A stretch of DNA of 8,527 nt from the NCBI GenBank assembly GCA_046728075.1, contig JBKPDV010000115.1:1-8527 (forward strand), given 5' to 3'. This document shows, one piece after another, positions 1 to 6,192 of the stretch. The notes below the pieces were generated by a model. The model was not told the DNA's origin, made no database searches, and worked only from the letters and a program-made list of their open reading frames with translations. The stretch comes from JBKPDV01 sp046728075. GTDB taxonomy: Bacteria > Acidobacteriota > Thermoanaerobaculia > UBA5066 > Gp7-AA6. A program made the position numbers and the translations under genes. The number at the start of each line of letters is the position of its first letter. Within the stretch, counting starts at the first letter, position 1.

Positions 1-1
1 C

Positions 2-217
2 GGATTGGACGGCGAAACCTACTCGATCCTCGATCGTTCGCGCCCCTTCCTGCGTCTGCCGGTCGCTTCCGGGCGAAATATCGCGCTGCTGATCGAGATC
101 GCCGCCCGCAACGAGCTCCTGAAGACGCAGGGCTACGACGCTGCGAAAGAATTTGCCCTGAAGGTCGACGAACAGATCGCGCGGAACATGCAGTCGACGG
201 CGCGGCGACCCGCTTGA
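2..217 (+). CDS. hprK: HPr kinase/phosphorylase, C-terminal 71 residues (5' truncated by window edge)
   Basis: This is the tail of the bifunctional enzyme that phosphorylates and dephosphorylates HPr on a serine (Ser46 here) according to metabolic state. The visible part reads in frame from base 2 and contains the family's C-terminal block: GLDGETY, then LPVASGRN, then IALLIEIAARNELLK and GYDAA, which match the conserved end of HprK proteins. The Walker A motif and K/P signature lie upstream of the window. The stop codon overlaps the TTG start of rapZ by 4 bases (TTGA), so the two are probably translationally coupled. An HPr carrying Ser46 is encoded about 1.4 kb downstream in the same run, which supports the assignment. 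The last ~15 residues are variable. The family is clear despite the short length, and there is no sign of damage in what can be seen. Confidence 0.88.
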   Translation, partial: GLDGETYSILDRSRPFLRLPVASGRNIALLIEIAARNELLKTQGYDAAKEFALKVDEQIARNMQSTARRPA

Positions 218-1146
218 GTCCGCGACGTCCCGGCTCCCGGCCACCGCGGCGCCGCCCACCCGCCTCGAAGCCGTCCGCGCGGCCGCGACAGCTGGGCGCG
301 GCGGAGAGCCTGGTCATCGTGACAGGCCTCTCGGGCTCGGGCAAGAGCCAGGTCAACAAGTGCCTGGAAGACATGGGGTATTCCTGCGTCGACAACCTCC
401 CGCTCGATCTGGTCGAGCCGTTGCTCGCCCGGGTCTCGGCGCCTCGGGTCGGCATCATCCTCGATGTCCGAAACCCGGACTTCGCACGCCGATTCCCGGA
501 GATCCTGTCTCGGTTGCGAGCCCAGGTCCCGGGCACCCGGTTGCTCTTCCTCGACGCATCCGAAGAATCGCTCATCCGCCGTTTCTCCGAGACGCGGCGG
601 CCTCATCCGCTGGCAACGGACCAATCGCTGTTGGAGGCGCTGCGCAACGAGCGGCAGATGCTCGAGGAGGTGCGCGCGGTCGCGGACGTCGTCCTCGACA
701 GCTCCGAGATGACGGTTCACGAGCTGCGTTCCTTCATCCAGAAGACCTTCGTGGGAGACTCTTCGCTCCTGCGCACGGCGCTGTCGGTGACCTCCTTTGG
801 CTTCAAGTTCGGCGTCCCGCACGATATCGATCTGCTCTTCGACGTACGGTTTCTGGCCAATCCCCACTTCGTCCCGGAGTTGAGGTCCAAGACGGGGAGT
901 GATCCGGCGGTCGCCGCTTTTATCGAACAGGATCCCGAGACCGCGCGATTCCTGGCCCGGACAAACGAATATCTCGACTATTTACTGCCGCTCTACGAGA
1001 AGGAGCAGAAGAGCTATCTCTCGCTTGGCGTCGGATGCACGGGAGGCAAACACCGATCCGTCTACATCGCCGAACGGCTTGCCGAACGCCTGCAGAAGAA
1101 GGGGTATCCCGTGCGGGTATCCCATCGAGACGCCACGCGCGCATGA
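214..1146 (+). CDS. rapZ: RapZ / YvcJ-family nucleotide-binding protein
   Basis: RapZ is a P-loop protein with a C-terminal RNA-binding domain. In Escherichia coli it guides degradation of the GlmZ small RNA to control amino-sugar synthesis; in other phyla its target is mostly unknown. The Walker A motif GLSGSGKS is at residues 38-45, followed by LEDMGYSCVDNLP, a hallmark of the family. The C-terminal domain carries FGFKFGVPHDIDLLFDVRF and the motif GCTGGKHRS at about 274-282. At 310 residues it is somewhat longer than the usual ~285, because a basic, proline-rich stretch of about 30 residues precedes the P-loop domain. The TTG start was chosen because it overlaps the hprK stop (TTGA) and no better in-frame start precedes the P-loop; a later non-ATG start cannot be excluded. 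The hprK–rapZ–EIIA–HPr order is common in regulatory PTS clusters. Confidence 0.92.
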   Translation: MSPRRPGSRPPRRRPPASKPSARPRQLGAAESLVIVTGLSGSGKSQVNKCLEDMGYSCVDNLPLDLVEPLLARVSAPRVGIILDVRNPDFARRFPEILSRLRAQVPGTRLLFLDASEESLIRRFSETRRPHPLATDQSLLEALRNERQMLEEVRAVADVVLDSSEMTVHELRSFIQKTFVGDSSLLRTALSVTSFGFKFGVPHDIDLLFDVRFLANPHFVPELRSKTGSDPAVAAFIEQDPETARFLARTNEYLDYLLPLYEKEQKSYLSLGVGCTGGKHRSVYIAERLAERLQKKGYPVRVSHRDATRA

Positions 1147-1168
1147 ACGCTAGAATCTGCGGTCCACC

Positions 1169-1615
1169 ATGATCGGCATCCTGCTCGTGACCCACGGCCG
1201 CCTCGCCGAAGAGTTGAAGGCGGCGGCCCTGACGATCCAGCCGGACATCTCCCGTATGGTGGCCGTGGCCCTCGAGTGGAATCAGACCGGCGAGGACGCC
1301 CGGGGCCGGATCGCGCAGGGAATCTCGCAGGCGGACGAGGGCGATGGCACAGTCATCCTGACAGACATGTTCGGCGGCACGCCGACGAATCTGACTCTTT
1401 CGTTCCTTCAGAAAGACCGGATCGAGATCGTGACGGGCGTCAACCTGCCCATGGTGCTCAAGTGCGCTTCTCTCCAGAAGAGCGGAAAGAGCGTCGCGGA
1501 AGTGGCCCACCTCGCCCGCGACCGGGGGCAACGATCGATCTGCGTGGCGTCCGATCTGCTCGCAGACGAGCAGGCGGCCTCGGCCGAAGAGCTCTCGCGG
1601 ACCGAGAAGTCATGA
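1169..1615 (+). CDS. Stand-alone PTS EIIA component, mannose family
   Basis: This is a single-domain EIIA of the mannose (PTS-Man, PF03610-type) family, 148 residues, the size of the isolated domain. The N-terminal strand MIGILLVTHG places the phosphorylated histidine at His9, and DMFGGTPTN is the conserved glycine-rich loop of the family. In complete systems EIIA-Man passes phosphate from HPr to an EIIB. Neither an EIIB nor an EIIC/EIID is encoded in this window, so it probably acts as a phosphorylation-state sensor or an acceptor for regulatory partners. The stop overlaps the HPr start by 4 bases (ATGA), indicating coupled synthesis with its phosphodonor. The ATG follows rapZ by 22 bases without a convincing Shine-Dalgarno sequence. 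The symbol manX is used for related proteins, but a sugar specificity is not supported here. Confidence 0.9.
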   Translation: MIGILLVTHGRLAEELKAAALTIQPDISRMVAVALEWNQTGEDARGRIAQGISQADEGDGTVILTDMFGGTPTNLTLSFLQKDRIEIVTGVNLPMVLKCASLQKSGKSVAEVAHLARDRGQRSICVASDLLADEQAASAEELSRTEKS

Positions 1616-1881
1616 TCGAGCGGGAGCTCGCGATTCGCAACCGGTTGGGCTTGCACGCGCGCGCCGCCGCGAAATTCGTGCAGACCGCGAGCCGATTCAA
1701 GTCGTCCGTCAAGATCCGCAAGGACGGCGAGGAGGTGGACGGCAAGAGCATCCTCGGCATCCTGCTGCTCGCTGCTTCGCAAGGCACGCGGATCGTCGTG
1801 ACCGCTTCCGGTGAGGACGAGGCCGACGCGATCACCGCCGTGGAAGACCTGATCACGCGAAGCTTCGACGAGGAAGAATGA
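1612..1881 (+). CDS. ptsH: HPr phosphocarrier protein
   Basis: HPr is the small cytoplasmic phosphocarrier between enzyme I and EIIA. The 89-residue product has the normal length. The active-site motif NRLGLHARAA puts His15 at the canonical position for phosphorylation by EI. KSILGILLLAASQG places a serine at residue 46, the site used by HPr kinase. Having both sites agrees with the hprK gene upstream, so HPr can receive both catalytic and regulatory phosphate. The ATG at 1612 overlaps the EIIA stop (ATGA). A longer reading frame open further upstream runs out of frame through the EIIA gene and is not the real start. The TGA stop is followed at once by a strong Shine-Dalgarno sequence that belongs to ptsI. 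Confidence 0.95.
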   Translation: MIERELAIRNRLGLHARAAAKFVQTASRFKSSVKIRKDGEEVDGKSILGILLLAASQGTRIVVTASGEDEADAITAVEDLITRSFDEEE

Positions 1882-1888
1882 GGAGGAG
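1881..1888 (+). promoter_or_regulatory. Shine-Dalgarno sequence for ptsI, now displaced from its start codon
   Basis: AGGAGGAG directly follows the HPr stop codon and is a near-perfect ribosome binding site. In linear sequence it lies 85-92 bases before the ptsI ATG at 1974, far too distant to act directly. An 81-bp inverted-repeat element starts at the very next base. Removing that element would leave GGAGG 6 nt from ATG 1974 (AG plus GAGT), which is ideal spacing. Inference: this was the original ptsI ribosome binding site, and the element inserted between it and the start codon. Confidence 0.7.
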
Positions 1889-1969
1889 ATTTGTGATTTG
1901 TGATTTCTGATTTGTGATTGGCTGGCGACCGTCGCTCAAATCACAAATCACAAATCTCAAATCGCAAAT
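1889..1969. repeat. Heptamer-repeat inverted element, long hairpin (copy 1)
   Basis: The left arm (1889-1919) is about four and a half tandem 7-bp units of the type GATTTGT. The right arm (1939-1969) is the same array in reverse complement (CAAATCA units). Over 31 paired positions I count 28 Watson-Crick pairs, one G·T (U) wobble (1894/1964) and two mismatches (1901/1957 and 1907/1951). The 19-nt loop is GC-rich and contains an 11-nt palindrome with one central base, GCGAC-C-GTCGC (1925-1935). The arms are strikingly AT-rich against GC-rich flanks. The period of 7 is not a multiple of 3, so this is not coding sequence. Tandem heptamer repeats (STRR) are described in cyanobacteria; I know no established name for this inverted form. 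There is no poly-T tract, so it is not a standard terminator. Confidence 0.9.
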
Positions 1970-1973
1970 GAGT

Positions 1974-3662
1974 ATGCTGCAGGGCCTGCCCGTCTCGCCC
2001 GGAGTCGCGGTCGGACGCGCGGTGATCGTCCGATTCGGGGGAATGCCCGCCTTTCGCCGAGCCGTCCCACAGGCCGCCCTGGAGGAGGAGGAGAGGCGCC
2101 TGCGTAAGTCGGCGAGTCGAGCGGCGGAGGACTTCCGCCAGCAGTCGCGCGCCGTTCGGGGAGAAATGGGGTCGGAGCTCGCAGCGATTCTCGACGCGCA
2201 CGCGATGATCGCGTCCGATGAGACTTTTCTCTCGGCAATACTCGAACGCATGCGTCGCGAGCGGGTCAATCCCGAGTGGGCGCTGGCTGCCGCGTCCCGC
2301 GAGTTCGAGCAAAGACTCGCCGCTTCCGACTCATCCGGCATGCGCGAGCGCGCCGCGGACATTTCCCATGTCGCCCGGGAGATCGCCCAGCACCTTTCCG
2401 GCGGCGTCCGGTCGCTGCCGCAGGAGCTCCCTCGCGGCTCGATCCTCGTGGCCGACGAGCTCTCCCCGCTGGACGCCGCACGGCTGGATCCGCGGCGGGT
2501 GCTGGCCCTGGCTCTGGAGCGCGGCGGGCCGACGTCGCATGCCAGCATCATCGCGCGATCTTTTGGATTACCCGCCGTCGTCGGCATCCCGGGACTCTGC
2601 GAAGCGGTCTCGCCGGAGCGCCCGATCGTCGTCGACGGCGAACGGGGCGTCGTCGATCCCACGCCCTCGAAGGAACGCCTGCGCAAGGGACTCCTGCGCG
2701 TTCGAGAATTTCGCGATCGGAACCGCCGCTTGCGCGCCCGAACGGCGGGCGCGGCGTCCACCAGGGACGGTTCGCGCGTCATCCTGCGAGCCAATCTGGA
2801 GCTGCTCGAGGAAGTCAGCGCGCTGGAGCGGTACCACGCGGAGGGGATCGGCCTCTTTCGGTCGGAGTTTCTCTACTTGAAGGCCTCGCCGCAGACTCCC
2901 GGCGTCGAGGAACAACGGGACGCCTATGAGCGGCTGCTCGAGGCCTCCCGGCCTCACCCCGTTATCGTCCGCACCTACGACCTGGGCGGAGAGAAGGGGA
3001 TCGGGCCGGCTCCCGGAGAAAACCCTGCCCTGGGCTTGCGGGGGCTCCGCTACTGTCTCGCCCATCCGGAGCTCTTCGACGACCAGTTGACGGCGCTCTG
3101 CCTCGCCTCGCGGAAAGGAGAGCTCAAGATTCTGCTTCCGATGGTCACGACGCTCTCCGAGCTGCGCGCCGCGCGCCAGCGTCTCGCTGCGGCCGCGTTG
3201 CGCGCCGGGCTGGCGGGGATTCCTCCCCTCGGCGTTATGATCGAAGTCCCCTCAGCGGCTCTTCTGGCCGACCGGCTCGCCTCCGAGGCGGATTTCTTTT
3301 CCATCGGGACCAACGATCTCGCGCAATATGCGCTCGCCGTGGATCGTTCCAACCCCGACGTGTCGGCACTGTACCGCCCGCTCCATCCCGCGATTCTGCG
3401 GCTGATGAAACTCGTGGTCGAGGCGGGTGTGTCCATGCAAAAACCGGTCGCCGTCTGCGGGGAGCTCGCAGCCGATCCGCTGGGAATCGGCGTGCTGGTC
3501 GGCTTGGGCATCCGCGAGCTTTCCGTGACTCCGGTGGCCATCGCGGGTGTCAAGGACAATCTCGCGGCGGTCGACTCCGGCCGGAGCCGAATCCTCGTGG
3601 AGAAGGCGTTGGAAGCGGGAGATGCCTCCGAGGTCGAGCGGCTCTTCCGTTCGGCCTCGTAG
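1974..3662 (+). CDS. ptsI: PTS enzyme I (PEP–protein phosphotransferase)
   Basis: Enzyme I takes phosphate from phosphoenolpyruvate and passes it to HPr. Counted from ATG 1974 the product is 562 residues, close to the usual ~570. GGPTSHASIIARS places the phosphorylated histidine at His189, and GIGLFRSEFLYL places the PEP-binding arginine at Arg296; both match the E. coli numbering. The C-terminal TIM barrel shows the metal/PEP motifs VMIEVPS and FFSIGTNDLAQYAL, and VCGELAADP with the catalytic cysteine at 495. The N-terminus MLQGLPVSPGVAVGRA fits the family when started at 1974. The in-frame ATG at 1968 is formed by the last unit of the neighbouring heptamer element, and the open frame further upstream runs through that element, so both are less likely starts. 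It is probably cotranscribed with the HPr gene, with translation possibly affected by the hairpin. Confidence 0.95.
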   Translation: MLQGLPVSPGVAVGRAVIVRFGGMPAFRRAVPQAALEEEERRLRKSASRAAEDFRQQSRAVRGEMGSELAAILDAHAMIASDETFLSAILERMRRERVNPEWALAAASREFEQRLAASDSSGMRERAADISHVAREIAQHLSGGVRSLPQELPRGSILVADELSPLDAARLDPRRVLALALERGGPTSHASIIARSFGLPAVVGIPGLCEAVSPERPIVVDGERGVVDPTPSKERLRKGLLRVREFRDRNRRLRARTAGAASTRDGSRVILRANLELLEEVSALERYHAEGIGLFRSEFLYLKASPQTPGVEEQRDAYERLLEASRPHPVIVRTYDLGGEKGIGPAPGENPALGLRGLRYCLAHPELFDDQLTALCLASRKGELKILLPMVTTLSELRAARQRLAAAALRAGLAGIPPLGVMIEVPSAALLADRLASEADFFSIGTNDLAQYALAVDRSNPDVSALYRPLHPAILRLMKLVVEAGVSMQKPVAVCGELAADPLGIGVLVGLGIRELSVTPVAIAGVKDNLAAVDSGRSRILVEKALEAGDASEVERLFRSAS

Positions 3663-3702
3663 ACCGAACCGGAGCAAGACTTTGCGTCAATCACGATCGC
3701 CG

Positions 3703-3709
3703 AGGAGGT
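3703..3709 (+). promoter_or_regulatory. Shine-Dalgarno sequence deciding a TTG start for the cupin gene
   Basis: AGGAGGT is a full-strength ribosome binding site. Its GGAGG core ends 5 nt before the TTG at 3714. This spacing favours TTG 3714 over the in-frame GTG at 3723, which would be 14 nt away. It is the only clear site in the 51-base gap between ptsI and this gene. Confidence 0.8.
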
Positions 3710-3713
3710 CCCG

Positions 3714-4067
3714 TTGAGACGAGTGGCAAAACCATGGGGGCATGAGCTGATCTTTGCCGAGACGGAGCGGTATGCCGGCAAGATTCTTCATCTCGAGGGG
3801 GGCCACAGCCTCTCTCTCCAGTACCATGAAAGAAAGGATGAGACCCTCTATGTTCTCAGAGGGGAGATCCAGCTCCAGGTGGAGGTGGACGGAGAAATGA
3901 AAGAGATGACTCTTCGAGAGGGAGAGACCTACCGGATCCGACCGGGCGTTCGCCATCGCCTGCGGGCCGGGCGCTCAGCCGACCTGGTCGAGGTTTCGAC
4001 TCCGGAGCTGAATGACGTGGTTCGTCTGGAAGATGCCTATGGCCGTGAGGGAACGACGACGCCATGA
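3714..4067 (+). CDS. Small single-domain cupin, mannose-6-phosphate isomerase type II-like
   Basis: The 117-residue protein is a single cupin barrel. It resembles the C-terminal isomerase domain of mannose-1-phosphate guanylyltransferase/phosphomannose isomerase proteins: VAKPWGHE near the N-terminus, SLSLQYHERKDETLYVLRGE as cupin motif 1 (residues 32-51), and IRPGVRHRLRAG as motif 2 with His81. Candidate metal ligands are His38, Glu43 and His81. The second histidine of the usual motif-1 HxH pair is absent (H-E-R here), so metal binding or catalysis may differ from textbook enzymes. The TTG start is backed by a strong ribosome binding site. The stop overlaps the next gene's ATG by 4 bases. 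A sugar-phosphate or nucleotide-sugar role is plausible from the fold alone, and the PTS neighbours are suggestive, but the substrate cannot be named. Confidence 0.75.
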   Translation: MRRVAKPWGHELIFAETERYAGKILHLEGGHSLSLQYHERKDETLYVLRGEIQLQVEVDGEMKEMTLREGETYRIRPGVRHRLRAGRSADLVEVSTPELNDVVRLEDAYGREGTTTP

Positions 4068-4825
4068 TGAGTTCTCCGATTTCCGATCGCGGGTGGCGCC
4101 ATGCCGTTGCCGGGACCTCTGGCGGCCCAGCCCGACACAACCGAGAATCCGGAAACCGAAAAGCGAAATCGGCCCTCCTCGGAGCCGCCTTACTGGTCAG
4201 CGGGATGGCTCTCACCGCCCTTCCTAATGCCGCGACACCGACCCCGACGCCCACGCCGAGGCCGCGATTGACCGGCGGCTTCGGGCGGCCCGCCGCGACC
4301 CCGATCGTCTCCGGGACAAATGGACAGGCCTTCTCCGACGTGGTTCGGGCTGCCTCCGAGGGGAAAAATCGGAAGGAGCCAAAGCCCAGTGTGGCGATCA
4401 CGAACGACAACCTCGTGACGGACCCCAAGAAGGGCCGCCTGACGACGTCGGCGCCCCGGAGCGTGTCCCCGACGCCCGGCAAACCAGTCGTTGGCGCGAC
4501 ACCCACGCCCGCCCCGCCCCCCGCAGCCCCTTCGGAGGGGAGCGAAGCCGAATGGCGGGAAAGGGCGCGCGTCGCTCGGCGCCAGGTCGAGGAAGGCAAG
4601 GCGCGCGTCTACCAGCTCGAAGGGGAGGCGGCCGCCCTGGAGAAAGACTTCTATCGGTGGGACGACGGTCAGTATCGAGACGGAGTCATCAAGCCGGCAT
4701 GGGAGAAGAAGAAGCAGGAGCTGGAAGAGGCGCGGAAAGATCTCGCGGCGGCGGAAAAAGACCTGGCGGATCTGCCGGAGCTGGCCCGAAAGGCGGGCGC
4801 CCTGCCCGGCTGGATACGGGAATGA
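4064..4825 (+). CDS. Unrecognised membrane-anchored or secreted coiled-coil protein
   Basis: I do not recognise a named family. The 253-residue protein has four visible parts. A polar, basic N-terminal stretch (1-35) leads into a hydrophobic segment (about 36-53, SALLGAALLVSGMALTAL), likely an uncleaved anchor or a signal peptide with an unusually long n-region. A Thr/Pro-rich linker follows, with PTPTPTPRPR and again ATPTPAPPPAAP. The C-terminal part (about 160-253) is charged and strongly helical, begins at Trp164, carries FYRWDDGQYRD at 196-206 and then KPAWEKKKQELEEARKDL, and ends in PGWIRE. This suggests a coiled coil in the periplasm. The ATG overlaps the cupin stop (ATGA), and the gene's stop overlaps the likely miaB start (ATGA). 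Bases 4071-4172, coding for much of the first 36 residues, look like a decayed repeat element, so the N-terminus may be recently acquired. Confidence 0.7.
   Translation: MMSSPISDRGWRHAVAGTSGGPARHNRESGNRKAKSALLGAALLVSGMALTALPNAATPTPTPTPRPRLTGGFGRPAATPIVSGTNGQAFSDVVRAASEGKNRKEPKPSVAITNDNLVTDPKKGRLTTSAPRSVSPTPGKPVVGATPTPAPPPAAPSEGSEAEWRERARVARRQVEEGKARVYQLEGEAAALEKDFYRWDDGQYRDGVIKPAWEKKKQELEEARKDLAAAEKDLADLPELARKAGALPGWIRE
4071..4172. repeat. Possible decayed heptamer inverted element inside a coding region
   Basis: CCGATTTC at 4076-4083 is repeated in perfect inverted form as GAAATCGG at 4165-4172. Read in reverse complement, the right side gives a degraded 7-bp series: CCGATTT, CGCTTTT, CGGTTTC, CGGATTC, TCGG. 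The left side gives CCGATTT, CCGATCG. An 8-bp palindrome, TGGCGCCA (4094-4101), lies between the arms. The layout resembles the two clear elements in this window but has many mismatches and a longer centre, so this is a tentative call. Confidence 0.35.
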
Positions 4826-6192
4826 GCCAGCTGTCCGCCGACGGCGGCCGAAAAGTACAATCTATGGATTGTGATCCGGCTCCTCTGTTCCACATCGAAA
4901 CCTGGGGCTGCCAGATGAACGTGCTCGATGGCCAGCGCATGGCGGGGCAGCTCGAAAGCCGCGGGTACCACCCGGCCCCGCAAGCCCAGGCGTGTGACGT
5001 CGTCCTCCTGAACACCTGCGCGGTCCGGGAAAAGGCGGAGGCGAAGGTCTACAGCGCGCTGGGAGTTCTCGCGCGCCGGAAACAGGAGAATCCCCGGATG
5101 GTGATCGGCGTGACGGGATGCGTTGCGCAGGTGTCGGGAGAGGAGATTCTGGAGCGAGCCCCGTGGGTGGATTTCGTCGTGGGAACCGGCCAGGTCGAAC
5201 GAATCGGCGAGCTTGTCGACTCTGCCCGCAAAGAGCGGCAGAGGGCGGCCTACCTGGATCTCCCGCAAGACTCTCCGACTTACCCATTCGAGCAGGTCAG
5301 CCGGGATTCCGCGTTTCAGGCGTACATCACGATCATCGAGGGCTGTGACCAGTTCTGTACTTTCTGCATCGTCCCTTTCACGCGCGGCCGGGAGCGAAGC
5401 CGCGCTTCGAGCGATATCCTCGCGGAGGTCGAGCACCTCTCGCGTCGGGGATTCACCGAGGTGACTCTGCTTGGCCAAACCGTCAACGCCTACCGCGATC
5501 CGGAAGAGGGGATCGGTCTGGGTTCGCTTCTCCGCCGAGCCGCGGGAGTCCCGGGAATCCGCCGGGTCCGGTTTCTGACTTCGCACCCCTCCTTCGTGGA
5601 CCTGGAATTGATCGAAGCGCTCGCGCAAGAGGGGGCGATTGCCCCCTATCTGCACCTGCCCGCGCAATCGGGCTCGGACCGTGTGCTGTACCGGATGAAG
5701 CGGCGCTACGACCGCAGGAAGTATCTCGACATCATCGAGTCCGTGCGGCGCGCGCGCCCTGATATCGCGGTGTCCTCGGACTTCATCGTGGGTTTTCCCG
5801 GTGAGACGGAAGAGGACTTTTGCCAATCCCTGGAATTGCTCCGGGAAGTCCGATTCGCCAGCGTCTTTGCCTTCCGATACTCGCCGCGGCCGGGAACGGC
5901 GGCGGCCCGGTGGGGGAGCGAGGCCGAGGTGGACGAAGAGGTCGCGGCCGACCGCCTGGCCCGACTCCTCGCCCTCCAGGAGGAGATCCAGGCAGAGATC
6001 AATGAAGGCCTGGTCGGGCTTCCCATGGAGATTCTCGTCGAAGGACGCAACCGACGCGGCCAGATCACCGGCCGCACCCCTTGTAACCGGGTCGTGCACG
6101 TCCCGAGCTCTCTCGAGCTCTCCCCGGGCGCGTACCTGCCGGTTCGGATCACGAAGGGACTACCCAACTCCTTGCTCGCGGAGCCAGCCTGA
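4822..6192 (+). CDS. miaB: tRNA-2-methylthio-N6-isopentenyladenosine(37) synthase MiaB
   Basis: MiaB is a radical SAM methylthiotransferase that adds the 2-methylthio group to i6A37 of tRNAs reading codons that begin with U. The product has the full three-domain layout. The N-terminal UPF0004 domain has cluster cysteines Cys30 (TWGCQMN), Cys66 (LLNTCAVREKA) and Cys100 (GVTGCVAQ). The radical SAM core has CDQFCTFC (Cys175, 179, 182), followed by PFTRGRERSR and SSDFIVGFPGETEEDF. A C-terminal TRAM domain covers about 395-452. Length is 456 residues from ATG 4822, which overlaps the upstream stop (ATGA). ATG 4864 would give 442 residues and a more typical short N-terminus, so the start is uncertain by 14 residues. 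The frame also stays open upstream of 4822, inside the previous gene, without family similarity. Confidence 0.93.
   Translation: MSQLSADGGRKVQSMDCDPAPLFHIETWGCQMNVLDGQRMAGQLESRGYHPAPQAQACDVVLLNTCAVREKAEAKVYSALGVLARRKQENPRMVIGVTGCVAQVSGEEILERAPWVDFVVGTGQVERIGELVDSARKERQRAAYLDLPQDSPTYPFEQVSRDSAFQAYITIIEGCDQFCTFCIVPFTRGRERSRASSDILAEVEHLSRRGFTEVTLLGQTVNAYRDPEEGIGLGSLLRRAAGVPGIRRVRFLTSHPSFVDLELIEALAQEGAIAPYLHLPAQSGSDRVLYRMKRRYDRRKYLDIIESVRRARPDIAVSSDFIVGFPGETEEDFCQSLELLREVRFASVFAFRYSPRPGTAAARWGSEAEVDEEVAADRLARLLALQEEIQAEINEGLVGLPMEILVEGRNRRGQITGRTPCNRVVHVPSSLELSPGAYLPVRITKGLPNSLLAEPA

Noticed and set aside
1151..1156. TAGAAT as a -10 box before the EIIA gene
   Set aside because: No -35 match is found 16-18 bases upstream, and the gene sits tightly behind rapZ, so a separate promoter is not supported.
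1889..1969. CRISPR array or CRISPR remnant
   Set aside because: The repeat unit is 7 bp with no spacers, and the two sides are inverted. None of the features of a CRISPR array are present.
1914..1973. In-frame upstream start extending ptsI by 20 residues (GTG 1914)
   Set aside because: The extension is encoded by the heptamer element, has no similarity to enzyme I N-termini and lacks a ribosome binding site. With ATG 1974, His189 and Arg296 fall at the standard positions.
4552..4821. Upstream extension of the miaB frame by 90 residues
   Set aside because: It lies out of frame inside the coiled-coil gene, is low-complexity Gly/Arg-rich, and would place the first iron-sulfur cysteine at about residue 120 instead of near 30.
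4886..4902. parS-like sequence TGTTCCAC followed by GAAAC
   Set aside because: The left half matches a parS half-site, but the right half is shifted by one base and imperfect. The bases encode the conserved HIETWG stretch of MiaB. It is worth scoring against real parS sites, but I do not call it.
4669..6099. 476-codon open frame on the minus strand opposite miaB
   Set aside because: Its length is explained by GC-rich antisense codons. It shows no recognisable domain, and the plus strand has an unmistakable full-length MiaB.
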